Origin: Hymenobacter arizonensis
GTDB lineage: Bacteria; Bacteroidota; Bacteroidia; Cytophagales; Hymenobacteraceae
Length of the DNA: 64,000 nt
Assembly (NCBI RefSeq): GCF_900115775.1
Contig: NZ_FOXS01000009.1
Span: forward strand, 93,774 to 157,773
Direction of reading: 5' to 3'
Shown here: one piece after another, positions 37,553 to 46,099 of the stretch
Layout of the letters: each line of letters starts with the position of its first letter
How positions within the stretch are numbered: position 1 is the stretch's first letter
The notes under the pieces: generated by a model
What the model was told of the DNA's origin: nothing
Databases searched by the model: none
The model's input: the letters and a program-made list of their open reading frames with translations, nothing else
Translations under genes and position numbers: made by a program

Positions 37553-39964
37553 TTATTTAGCCAGGCTTTCAAACGATTCCTTCGCCCTAATATCAGTGGA
37601 TGAGCTGCCGATGAGCACTTCGAACCGGCCGGGCTCCACCACGCGCTTCATGCTTTGGTTGAACAGAGCCAGGTCGTCGGGGCGCAGGGTGAAGCGGACA
37701 GTTTTCTTTTCGCCGGGCCGGAGGGGCACGCGTTCGAAGCCGCGCAGCTGGCTGTCGTAGGTGACCACGCTGCTGAGCACATCGCGCAGGTAGAGCTGCA
37801 CCACTTCGTCGCCGGCCAAGGAGCCGGTGTTGGCCACGTCCACGGCCACCTCAATCAGGGCCTGAGGAGCGGCCTGCCGGGGCGACACCTGCAGGTTGGA
37901 GTAGGCGAAGGTGGTGTAGCTCAGGCCGAAGCCGAAGGGGTAAAGCGGGCCGTTGGCGCTGGTGCGGCCGCCGCCGTTGGGGTCGCCGGCGCTGGGCTGG
38001 CCGGCCTGCGAGCCGGGCTTGAAAGGAAAGTTGAACTCAATCTGGCCGGTGCTTTTGGGAAAGGTCATGGTGAGCTTGCCGCCGGGGTTGTAGTCGCCGA
38101 ACAGGGCCTCGGCCACGGCCTGGCCGCCCGAGGGCCCCGGAAACCAGGCCTCTAAAATGGCGGGCACGTTTCGGTCGGCCCAGTTGATGGTGAGCGGCTG
38201 GCCGTTAATGAGCACCAGCACCACGGGCTTGCCCGTGGCGTGCAGGGCTTCGAGCAGCTGCTGCTGCCGGCCGGGCAGCTCCAGCGAGGTGCGCGAGAGG
38301 CTCTCGCCCACGGCCTTGTCGGTTTCGCCCAGCACGGCCACAATCACGTCGGCGTCGCGGGCCTTGGCCACGGCCTGTGCGATGCCCGCCTGCTCGGCCA
38401 CCGTCAGGGGCGTGGGCACCAGCTCGGAGTCGGGCCAGCCGGGCGACAGGGCCACGCAACCCTGCTCGTACAGCACGGTGAGCCCCGGTCCGGCGGCGGC
38501 CTGCAGGCCCTGGAGCACGGTAGTCACGGGGTTGTTGGAGGGGCCGTAGCGGCTGATGGCGTGGCTGCTTTCCGCCGCCAGCGGGCCAGTGACGAGGATG
38601 TTTTTCAGTTGGATTTTTTTCAGCGGCAGCAGGCCCTTCTCGTTTTTGAGCAGCACCAGGGATTCCCGGTTGAGCTGCAGCGCGAAGGCTTCGTCGGCGG
38701 GCGTATGCACGATTTTGTCAGCCCGTTGAGGGTCGGCCACGTAGGGCTGGTCGAAGAGGCCGAGGCGGAATTTCACGCTGAGCACCTCGCGCACCCGCTG
38801 GTCGAGCGTGGCGGTAGCCAGGCGCCCGCTGGTCACCAGCTCGCGCACGTTGGTGATGTACTGGGCGGGGCTGTAGAAGTTGGTCCACACGTTCAGGCCG
38901 GCCTCCATGGCTTGGCGGGTGCCGTCCTGGAAGTCGGTGGCCACGCGGTGCTTCTCGTGCAGGAACTCCACGGCCCGACTGTCCGACACCACGTAGCCGT
39001 CGAAGCCGTACTGCTGACGCAGCAGCTCGGTGAGGAAGTAGTGGCTGCCGCTCACTGGCAGGCCGTCCCAGTCGTTGTAGCTGCTCATCACGCCCAGCGG
39101 GTGGGCTTCCTGAATCACCCGGCGAAAGGGGTACAGAAAGATGTCGTGCAGCTCCCGCGGGGCCACGTGCGGGTCGGTGCGGGCGTTGCCGTCGCGCCCG
39201 CCCTTGGGCACGCTGTACACGGCGTAGTGCTTAAGCGTGGAGGCCACGCCCTGGCTCTGCACGCCCAGCACCATCTGCTTGCCCAGCTCGGCGATGAGGA
39301 AAGGGTCCTCGCCGTAGCACTCCACCACGCGGCCCCAGCGCGGGTCGCGGGCGGGGTCGAGGATGGGCGCGTATACGTTGGTGTAGCCCAGGGCCTTGGC
39401 CTCGCGGCCCACCGTTTCGCCGGCCTGGCGCACGAGTGCGCGGTTCCAGGTGCTGCCCGTGGCGATGGGCGCGGGCAGGGGCGTGGCGCGGTCGTGGCAC
39501 AGCCCATGGATGCCTTCGTTGGTGAAGTCAACGGGAATGCCCAGCCGCGTTTCCTCCACGAACCAGTGCTGGATGGTGTTGATGGCCGCCGCGTGCCGGC
39601 TGAAGGGGTACGAGTACTTGGTCTGGGCTTTCGACGTTTCGCGCAGGCTGTTCAGCTCCTCGTCGATGTTGGCGATGCCGTCCTTCCAGATTTCTTTTTT
39701 CCAGCCGGGCGTGGGCATCTCGTCCTTCAGTACCCGCCCGTAGCCGTAGAGGGTGGCCAGCTGACAGGATTTTTCGGCCAGCGTCATCTGCCCGAGCAGG
39801 TCGTCGAGGCGCTTTTCCAGCGGCTGCGCCTTGTCCTCGAACACGTCGCGTCGGCCGTTTTTGTTGAAGTCCGTCCAGCCCTTGTGGTAGATGCTCTTTT
39901 GGGCCTGCGCCGCGAAGCTGGCGGCCACGGCTCCCAAAAGGAGCGGGAGGGTTCGTAGGTGCAT
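37553..39964 (-). CDS. GH3 beta-glycosidase, secreted
   Basis: 803 residues from ATG 39964 (MHLRTLPLLLGAVAASFAAQAQ, signal peptide). GH3 N-domain: LLGQMTLAEKSCQLATLYG, GIPVDFTNEGIHGL, PILDPARDPRWGRVVECYGEDPFL, LKHYAVYS, and the nucleophile Asp in YVVSDSRAVEFLHEKHRV (about residue 325; SDS where many have SDW). GH3 C-domain (LLPLKKIQLKNILVTGPLA...VIVAVLGETDKAVGESLSRTSLELPGRQQQLL) and a terminal FnIII-like domain (VDVANTGSLAGDEVVQLYLRDVLSSV). Releases single sugars from the non-reducing end. A LacI-type operator lies about 105 bp upstream of the start. Confidence 0.92.
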   Translation of the reverse strand: MHLRTLPLLLGAVAASFAAQAQKSIYHKGWTDFNKNGRRDVFEDKAQPLEKRLDDLLGQMTLAEKSCQLATLYGYGRVLKDEMPTPGWKKEIWKDGIANIDEELNSLRETSKAQTKYSYPFSRHAAAINTIQHWFVEETRLGIPVDFTNEGIHGLCHDRATPLPAPIATGSTWNRALVRQAGETVGREAKALGYTNVYAPILDPARDPRWGRVVECYGEDPFLIAELGKQMVLGVQSQGVASTLKHYAVYSVPKGGRDGNARTDPHVAPRELHDIFLYPFRRVIQEAHPLGVMSSYNDWDGLPVSGSHYFLTELLRQQYGFDGYVVSDSRAVEFLHEKHRVATDFQDGTRQAMEAGLNVWTNFYSPAQYITNVRELVTSGRLATATLDQRVREVLSVKFRLGLFDQPYVADPQRADKIVHTPADEAFALQLNRESLVLLKNEKGLLPLKKIQLKNILVTGPLAAESSHAISRYGPSNNPVTTVLQGLQAAAGPGLTVLYEQGCVALSPGWPDSELVPTPLTVAEQAGIAQAVAKARDADVIVAVLGETDKAVGESLSRTSLELPGRQQQLLEALHATGKPVVLVLINGQPLTINWADRNVPAILEAWFPGPSGGQAVAEALFGDYNPGGKLTMTFPKSTGQIEFNFPFKPGSQAGQPSAGDPNGGGRTSANGPLYPFGFGLSYTTFAYSNLQVSPRQAAPQALIEVAVDVANTGSLAGDEVVQLYLRDVLSSVVTYDSQLRGFERVPLRPGEKKTVRFTLRPDDLALFNQSMKRVVEPGRFEVLIGSSSTDIRAKESFESLAK

Positions 39965-40067
39965 AGAAGGGTGAGGGTGATGGACTAGCGAGGAGAACTT
40001 GGCCTGCAAGTACACGAAAGCAGATGGCGCCGGAAAGCTTCGGGTGTGGGCTGGCCCCCTTTTTTCA

Positions 40068-40083
40068 CGCAAACGTTTACGCG
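40068..40083. promoter_or_regulatory. LacI-type operator upstream of the GH3 gene
   Basis: CGCAAACGTTTACGCG, a near-palindrome around AAACGTTT, matches the two sites in front of the lacI/susC genes. It lies in the leader of the minus-strand GH3 gene. Confidence 0.65.
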
Positions 40084-40273
40084 AAAAAGTCTTCCGCTCA
40101 CGCCTTGGCGAGGTATTGGCCCCTAGCCGGGCGCCCTACCTTTCTCTCGCAATTTCCTCTTCGCAACCAAGTGTATGCTTTACGCTTCCTTCCGACTCGC
40201 GGCCCTGGCAGACTAGGCCCTGCATGCTGTCGGCGCCGTCTTGAGCCTGGCTCGTCCCATGCCCCGACTCCGC

Positions 40274-40580
40274 CGAAACGCCCCGCAGTGCTTACTCGGC
40301 AATCCACGGCCCTCACCGCTTACGACGCCGCGATGGAAGCTTAGCTCAAGAAGCTGACGCTGGAAGAGAAAATCAAGACGGTGCCCGCCAATTCAGCCTT
40401 TGCCTCGGGCGGCATTGGCGCCTGGGCATCCCCGAGTTGATGACCTCCGCCGGGCCGCATGGCGTGCGCCCAGTCGCCACAGCCAGCACCCGCGTTGCGT
40501 CCGGCATTGCCAGCGCCCGCTTGTCCTTCAAAACCAGATTGGGCCTGGCCGAGCGCGGCTGCCAGTGGCAATGGTTGCCA
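40274..40580 (+). pseudogene. GH3 gene remnant
   Basis: Reading on the plus strand: LTRQSTALTAYDAAMEA, a TAG at 40342-40344, then in the same frame LKKLTLEEKIKTVPANSAFASGGIGA. After a frameshift the next frame gives LGIPELMTSAGPHGVRPVATASTRVASG. These are the first motifs of a GH3 enzyme (LTLEEKI...SGG...LGIPEL...DGPHGVR). The rest of the gene is missing. It shows that another GH3 gene was lost from this locus, probably by deletion before the large enzyme gene at 41001. Confidence 0.65.
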
Positions 40581-40681
40581 TAGGGTTGCCGTAGGCGCCG
40601 CGGGTCGGCTGCTAACGCCTTGCTTGAGTTCTTTTTTGGGCTAAGTGCTTGAGTGCTTATATGATGTTTCGGGGACATCAC

Positions 40682-40695
40682 CGCAAACGTTTTCG
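40682..40695. promoter_or_regulatory. LacI-type operator upstream of the large GH gene
   Basis: CGCAAACGTTTTCG lies about 305 bp before the ATG at 41001, between the GH3 remnant and the enzyme. Same core AAACGTTT as the sites near lacI. Confidence 0.6.
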
Positions 40696-41000
40696 TAGAT
40701 AAATATTGGGTATTACTGTTTTTCGGCGGCTGGTTTTCCCACCTTTACCGAAGAGGCGGGGCCCTATGCCGTGCGCTAATGACGCTGACCTTTTGGGCTT
40801 TAGTGCCATATCCCCAGGCTTTATTGCCCGCCCCGAGGCACAAAAACTGTCGCTGCAAGGCCCATACTTACCGGATACGGCCTGCTTTACCATCAGCAGG
40901 GGTCGCCGGCGCTTCGAGGGCCTTTGGGCATCGGGGCCGCTTCAAGCTACGCTACGGAACGAAACCATCGCAAACGAAACCTGCTAACCAAAATTCTCCT

Positions 41001-44000
41001 ATGAAAAGAGTTGTCTACTTTGTAATGCTCAGCTGGTTATCAACCACAGTTGCATTTAGCCAAGCTATTTCGCCCTACCTGGCCGGCCAAAACGCCTGGC
41101 TGCCTACTGCCCTGGGCACGCAGGTATTCAACGGGCAACTCGACAGGCTGTGGCCACTGGTGAAGCAGTCGCAGGTGAAGATGATTCGCATTGGGGGCAA
41201 TGGCGCGAACTCTAACCTGGTCACCAATCAGCAGTACATCGCCCAGATTGACTCCATCCGAAAAATTGGCGCCGAGCCCATGGTGCAGGTGGCGGAAGGG
41301 CGGGGGAGGTTCACGGCGGCGCAGGCGGCGCAGGTGGTGAACCATGTGAACATCACGATGGGCCGCAACATCAAGTACTGGATTATTGGCAACGAGCCCG
41401 ACCTCAACAACGCCTCGCACCCTAATCCAACCCCCGTGGCGGGCGTGGAGGCTTACATCAAAGCCTTTGCGTCGGCCATGAAGGCCGTGGACCCTACTAT
41501 TCTGATAGTGGGTCCCGAAAACGCATCTTATAACAGCTACTACCCCGCGCTGGTGGGGGGAGCCAATGACGTGACCGGCAAAGATGCCAACGGCCGCTAC
41601 TACATCGACATCATTTCCTTCCACACCTACCCCTTTGCCGGCACCCAAACGCGGGCTCAGGTAATAAACTCGCCCCAAAACCTGGCCAATACCGTGACCA
41701 ACCTGCTGGGCCTGATGGCGAATGCCAACGCCTTGCACAACCGCACGGGAGCCGCGGCCCTGCGCTGGGCCCTCACTGAATTCAACGTCGACTACGCTAA
41801 TCCCACCGCCAATACGGTGGAAGGCGTGGGTGTGCATTCTTTCCTCAATGGCCAGTACTGGGCCGAGGTGTTTGGGGTGGGGATGAAGTATGAAGGCGTG
41901 TCAATGCAGCCGTGGTCCATTCACGAGGGCAGCGGCGCCCGGGGCGTGGGCGATTTGGGCTACATCGATGGCAATACTGCTTCGACCTTTAAGCCACGCT
42001 CGGCCTTCTGGCACGAGATGCTGGTGTCTGAGAACCTGCACGGCACCAACCTCAACGCCACCGACAACCAGGCGCTGGTGAAAGTGCTTAGCAGCACCGA
42101 CAACGGCACCACTGCCGTGATGGTGCTCAACGAAAGCGACGTGGCGGACTACGACTTCACGGTGCAGCTAAACGCGAACGCCGCGCCTGGCACGGCCGCG
42201 CTGAAAATCAACGTGCCGGCCAATATCAACAACTTCTACACCGATAAAATCTTCGCGCAGTCGACGCTGGTGCTGCTCTTTAACAGCCAGGGCGCCCTCA
42301 CAAGCAAAATAGTGTACTCGCTGCAGCACGCGCAGAACACCATGCCGCCCACGTACCTTAAGCCCGGCCAAACGGTGACGCTGGCTGCGTTTTCGGCCAA
42401 TAAAACCCTGGCTTGCGTGGCGCCGGAAACCGTGATGTACACGGCCTCGGTACTGGGCGATTTCACGACGCTCGACTGGAATTTTGGGGCCGGCGCTACG
42501 CCTGCTACCGGCACGGGCAAGGGGCCATTTACCGTGAATTATGCCACGGCCGGCACCAAAGACGTAAGCCTGACGCTGGTGAACCCCGACACCACCATCG
42601 TGGTGAACAAACCAGGCTACCTGCTAGTAAGCAGCTGCATTCGGACGCCATTCCGGGGGAGTCCGGCCGTGTTGCCCGGCGTGGTGAAGGCTGTGGAGTA
42701 CGACTTCGGCGGCCAGGGCGCGGCCTACAACGACTCCGATGTAACTAATCAGGGCTTTGTTCGGGATGCCACCGTGCCGCGGGGCGACGAGGCCGTGGAT
42801 ACCGAAAACGGGGACGGCGGCCTCGGCAACATTGGGTACACGGCTCCCGGCGAATGGGTGAAATACTCCGTGAACGTACTGCGCAGCGGCCTCTACAAGG
42901 TTACGGCGCGGGTAGCGTCGGGCACGGCAACGGGCGGCGTGCTGCGGCTGTCGGTGAACGACGTGGACAAAACCGGCCTGGTGACGGTAGCCAACACGGG
43001 CGGCTTTGGCGTCTATCAGGACCTAGTTATTAACAATGTCTACCTTGAAGCATCGCCAAATGCCACCCTCAAGCTGGACATTGTGGGCAGCGGCTTCAAC
43101 TTCTCGAAGCTCACGTTTGAGGAGCAGCCCGCGGCGGGCATTGTAGTGAACCGTATTTATAATGCCACCAACGAGGCCACCGGCCAGTCGGATGCCGTGG
43201 AGCTGCTGGTGGTGAAAGACCACCAGGACATCCGCGGACTGATTATCAAAGATTTTGAAGCCAGCCTGACAACGGACGTGGGCGGCAAATACCAGTTCAA
43301 CAACCAGCCTCTCTGGCAGGACCTGCGCATTGGCACCACCATCGTATTGCGGAAGTTGGCCGCCAACATTGCCGGCTACACCCAAGACCTGGACCCCACC
43401 GATTTCAAGCTGGATTTGGCCCTGGAAAACCCCACTTTACTGACCTTTGTCGGCTTGGCCGGGCACACCTTCAACCTGACCAGCACCGACATGGTGCTGC
43501 TGAAAACTGGCGACCCCAACGGGGTAACCAACGCAGTGCACGCCTTTGCCTCTAACGTCGGCACCAATCCGACCCTGTACGCGGCCGTCACCGGTCCCAA
43601 GCTGGCCTCGACGCTGGGCAATGGCGGCGGCACGTTCCAATATCCGCTCAGCGCCGCTCAAACCACGGCCGACTACGATGGGGTGAAAGCCGCCGCGTCT
43701 ACGTCGACCAGCTTTAACTGGGGCAACGGCTTTGGCGATAACAACATTGCCTACATCGCGGCGCTGCGGGCGTCTATTGCGCCGCCAGCCGGCACCATTG
43801 CGCCCGGGGCCATTGTGGTGAACCGGGTGTACAACGGCAGCAACGACGGCGACGGCCGCGCCGATGCCGTGGAGCTTCTCGTTACCCAGGACCACCTGGA
43901 CATTCGCGGACTGCTGGTGAAGGATTTTGAATCCAATATCACCGCCGACAACGGCGGCAAGTACCGCTTCAACAACACAGCTTTCTGGCAGGACATGCGG

Positions 44001-45896
44001 GCCGGCACCACCATTGTGCTGCGCAAGCTGGCCGGCCCGGCGGGCTACGCCCAGGATACCGACGCCTCGGATTTTACCATCGATTTGCTGCTCGAAAACG
44101 CTACTTACCTGGCCAACGAGTCCGCCGGCAATGTGTTTAACATCACGCAGTTTGACATGGTGATGATAAAGGCGGGCGTACCCGGCGGGGTGGCTGGGGC
44201 CATCCATGCCTTTGCTACCCGCGGCGGCGGCAACAACGGAGTTCCTTCGGCCATTTATACCTCCGTAACCAGTCCCAAGCTGGTTTCCCCCAACACCGAT
44301 GCGGGCGGCGACCCCAGCTCATTCCACTACCCGCTGAACCCCGACCAGCTGCTGAGCGACTTCAACGGCGCGAAAAGTGAAATCTACCGGGGCACCGTTC
44401 GCAACTGGGGCTACGGCTTCGGGCCTGGCAACGAGCAGTACATCCAGTCCTTACGCAATGCCCTGCTGCCGGCGCCCACCGCGCTGGTGGCCACCGCCAC
44501 GAACAATAGCATTGCCCTGACCTGGGCTGATAACGCCGCCACAGAAAGCGGGTTTGAAGTAGTGCGCTCGCTTGATGGCGTGACCTACACCCTGGTGGCC
44601 ACGCTGGCGCCCAATGCTACGACTTACTCCGACCCCTGCCTGCGCTACGCCACCCGCTACTACTACAAAGTGCGCACCACCGGCGAGGGCCTGTTTTCCA
44701 GCTACGCTGCTGCCAACACCAATACGGCTGACCGCACCGCGCTCAACCTGCCCACGCTCACGGCCGGGTGCACCGTGACGGCCACGGCGCCTACCGCGCC
44801 CGACTACTGCGGCGGCACGGTAACGGCCACCACCACCGACCCCACTACTTACTCGGCCCAGGGCAGCTTTACCATCATGTGGAGCTTTGCCTACGGCGAT
44901 GGCAGCACCAGCACCGCCATCCAAAGCGTAGTGGTGAAGGACCTGACGCCGCCCACCGTGCGCACGCAGAATATCAGCGTGCGTCTAGTGGCGGGTAGCG
45001 CCACCGTTACCGCTGCTACCGTCGACAATGGCTCGACGGACGCTTGCGGCCTGCAAACGCTCACCCTGGACAAAACCAGCTTCGACTGCTCGAACACCGG
45101 GGCCAACACCGTGCTGCTGACCGTGACCGATGTGAATGGCAACCGCGCTTCGGCCCCGGCCACGGTCACGGTAATCGGCGCTACGCCGGTGCCGGCCATT
45201 GCAGTCTCCAAAACCAGCAAGACGTTCACCGGACTCGACGCTACTACCCTCGCCATTGGCTACGGGGCGCAAAGCGTCGTGCTCACGGCCTCGAACAGCA
45301 CCTCGGCTGCAGCTGCTACTACCTACTCGTGGGCACCTGCCGCGGGCTTGAGTAATGCGCAAGTTGCCAATCCCGCCTTTGCACCCACCGCAGCCGGCAC
45401 GTACACCTTTACGGTGTTGGCCACTAACGAATTCGGCTGCACGGCCAGCGCCTCGGTGACCATTACGGTGCTCGATGTTCGCTGCGGCGATGCCAACGAC
45501 AAGGTGCTGGTGTGCCAAAACGGCAGCTCCCTGTGCATTGCTGCTAGTGCCGTGCCCGCCCAATTAGGGCAGGCTGGTAGCCGCCTGGCCACGTGTGGGC
45601 CGGTAGCCCGAAAGTCGGTTGAAAACGTACTCGCCGGCGCAGTTTTCGAAACTTATCCGAACCCGGTAACCTCCCGCGCGGTGGTGCACTTCCGGCCCGC
45701 CGCCACGGCCGCCGCCCAAGTGCAAGTGTTCAACGCGCTGGGCCAGGTGGTAGCCACGCTCTATGACGCCGTGGCCGAAGCCGGCCGCGACTACGAAGTG
45801 ACGTTGGAAGCGGCTTCCCTGCCCGCCGGTATCTACACCTGCCGCCTGGTGAGCAACGGCCATGTGAAAACCCAACGGCTTGTGGTGATAAAGTAA
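41001..45896 (+). CDS. Large multidomain secreted glycoside hydrolase (clan GH-A), T9SS
   Basis: 1631 residues from ATG 41001; the frame extends upstream, but the signal peptide MKRVVYFVMLSWLSTTVAFS fixes the start. The catalytic (beta/alpha)8 domain (about 25-440) starts MIRIGGNGANSNL, has acid/base Glu in WIIGNEPDL (about 131) and probable nucleophile Glu in LTEFNVDY (about 259). The RIGGN motif recalls GH79 beta-glucuronidases, but the family is a guess. Next a CBM6-like domain (about 563-706), a domain present twice (IVVNRIYN... about 712 and IVVNRVYN... about 936), FnIII (about 1157-1245), HYR/PKD-like parts, and a T9SS type A sorting domain (YPNPVTSRAVVHF...GIYTCRLV...QRLVVIK). Confidence 0.85.
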   Translation: MKRVVYFVMLSWLSTTVAFSQAISPYLAGQNAWLPTALGTQVFNGQLDRLWPLVKQSQVKMIRIGGNGANSNLVTNQQYIAQIDSIRKIGAEPMVQVAEGRGRFTAAQAAQVVNHVNITMGRNIKYWIIGNEPDLNNASHPNPTPVAGVEAYIKAFASAMKAVDPTILIVGPENASYNSYYPALVGGANDVTGKDANGRYYIDIISFHTYPFAGTQTRAQVINSPQNLANTVTNLLGLMANANALHNRTGAAALRWALTEFNVDYANPTANTVEGVGVHSFLNGQYWAEVFGVGMKYEGVSMQPWSIHEGSGARGVGDLGYIDGNTASTFKPRSAFWHEMLVSENLHGTNLNATDNQALVKVLSSTDNGTTAVMVLNESDVADYDFTVQLNANAAPGTAALKINVPANINNFYTDKIFAQSTLVLLFNSQGALTSKIVYSLQHAQNTMPPTYLKPGQTVTLAAFSANKTLACVAPETVMYTASVLGDFTTLDWNFGAGATPATGTGKGPFTVNYATAGTKDVSLTLVNPDTTIVVNKPGYLLVSSCIRTPFRGSPAVLPGVVKAVEYDFGGQGAAYNDSDVTNQGFVRDATVPRGDEAVDTENGDGGLGNIGYTAPGEWVKYSVNVLRSGLYKVTARVASGTATGGVLRLSVNDVDKTGLVTVANTGGFGVYQDLVINNVYLEASPNATLKLDIVGSGFNFSKLTFEEQPAAGIVVNRIYNATNEATGQSDAVELLVVKDHQDIRGLIIKDFEASLTTDVGGKYQFNNQPLWQDLRIGTTIVLRKLAANIAGYTQDLDPTDFKLDLALENPTLLTFVGLAGHTFNLTSTDMVLLKTGDPNGVTNAVHAFASNVGTNPTLYAAVTGPKLASTLGNGGGTFQYPLSAAQTTADYDGVKAAASTSTSFNWGNGFGDNNIAYIAALRASIAPPAGTIAPGAIVVNRVYNGSNDGDGRADAVELLVTQDHLDIRGLLVKDFESNITADNGGKYRFNNTAFWQDMRAGTTIVLRKLAGPAGYAQDTDASDFTIDLLLENATYLANESAGNVFNITQFDMVMIKAGVPGGVAGAIHAFATRGGGNNGVPSAIYTSVTSPKLVSPNTDAGGDPSSFHYPLNPDQLLSDFNGAKSEIYRGTVRNWGYGFGPGNEQYIQSLRNALLPAPTALVATATNNSIALTWADNAATESGFEVVRSLDGVTYTLVATLAPNATTYSDPCLRYATRYYYKVRTTGEGLFSSYAAANTNTADRTALNLPTLTAGCTVTATAPTAPDYCGGTVTATTTDPTTYSAQGSFTIMWSFAYGDGSTSTAIQSVVVKDLTPPTVRTQNISVRLVAGSATVTAATVDNGSTDACGLQTLTLDKTSFDCSNTGANTVLLTVTDVNGNRASAPATVTVIGATPVPAIAVSKTSKTFTGLDATTLAIGYGAQSVVLTASNSTSAAAATTYSWAPAAGLSNAQVANPAFAPTAAGTYTFTVLATNEFGCTASASVTITVLDVRCGDANDKVLVCQNGSSLCIAASAVPAQLGQAGSRLATCGPVARKSVENVLAGAVFETYPNPVTSRAVVHFRPAATAAAQVQVFNALGQVVATLYDAVAEAGRDYEVTLEAASLPAGIYTCRLVSNGHVKTQRLVVIK

Positions 45897-46099
45897 GCCG
45901 CGGCCCCCAGCAGCCTTGGATTTAATAGAAATGGCCAGTTCGGCTGCCGGTAGCACCATCAGGACAAGTGATGAGACGACCGGCCGCTGGACTGGCCACT
46001 TTATTCTCAATTGGAGAGGGGAGTTAATTCCGCCCTAAAACCGCTAATTCCCTCCAGCCTAGGTAGTTCTTTCTCATTTTCAACCAACCCGATTTTCCT

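Noticed and set aside
38240..39958. 572-codon plus-strand frame opposite the GH3 gene
   Set aside because: His/Val/Gly-rich mirror frame; the minus strand carries a full GH3 enzyme.
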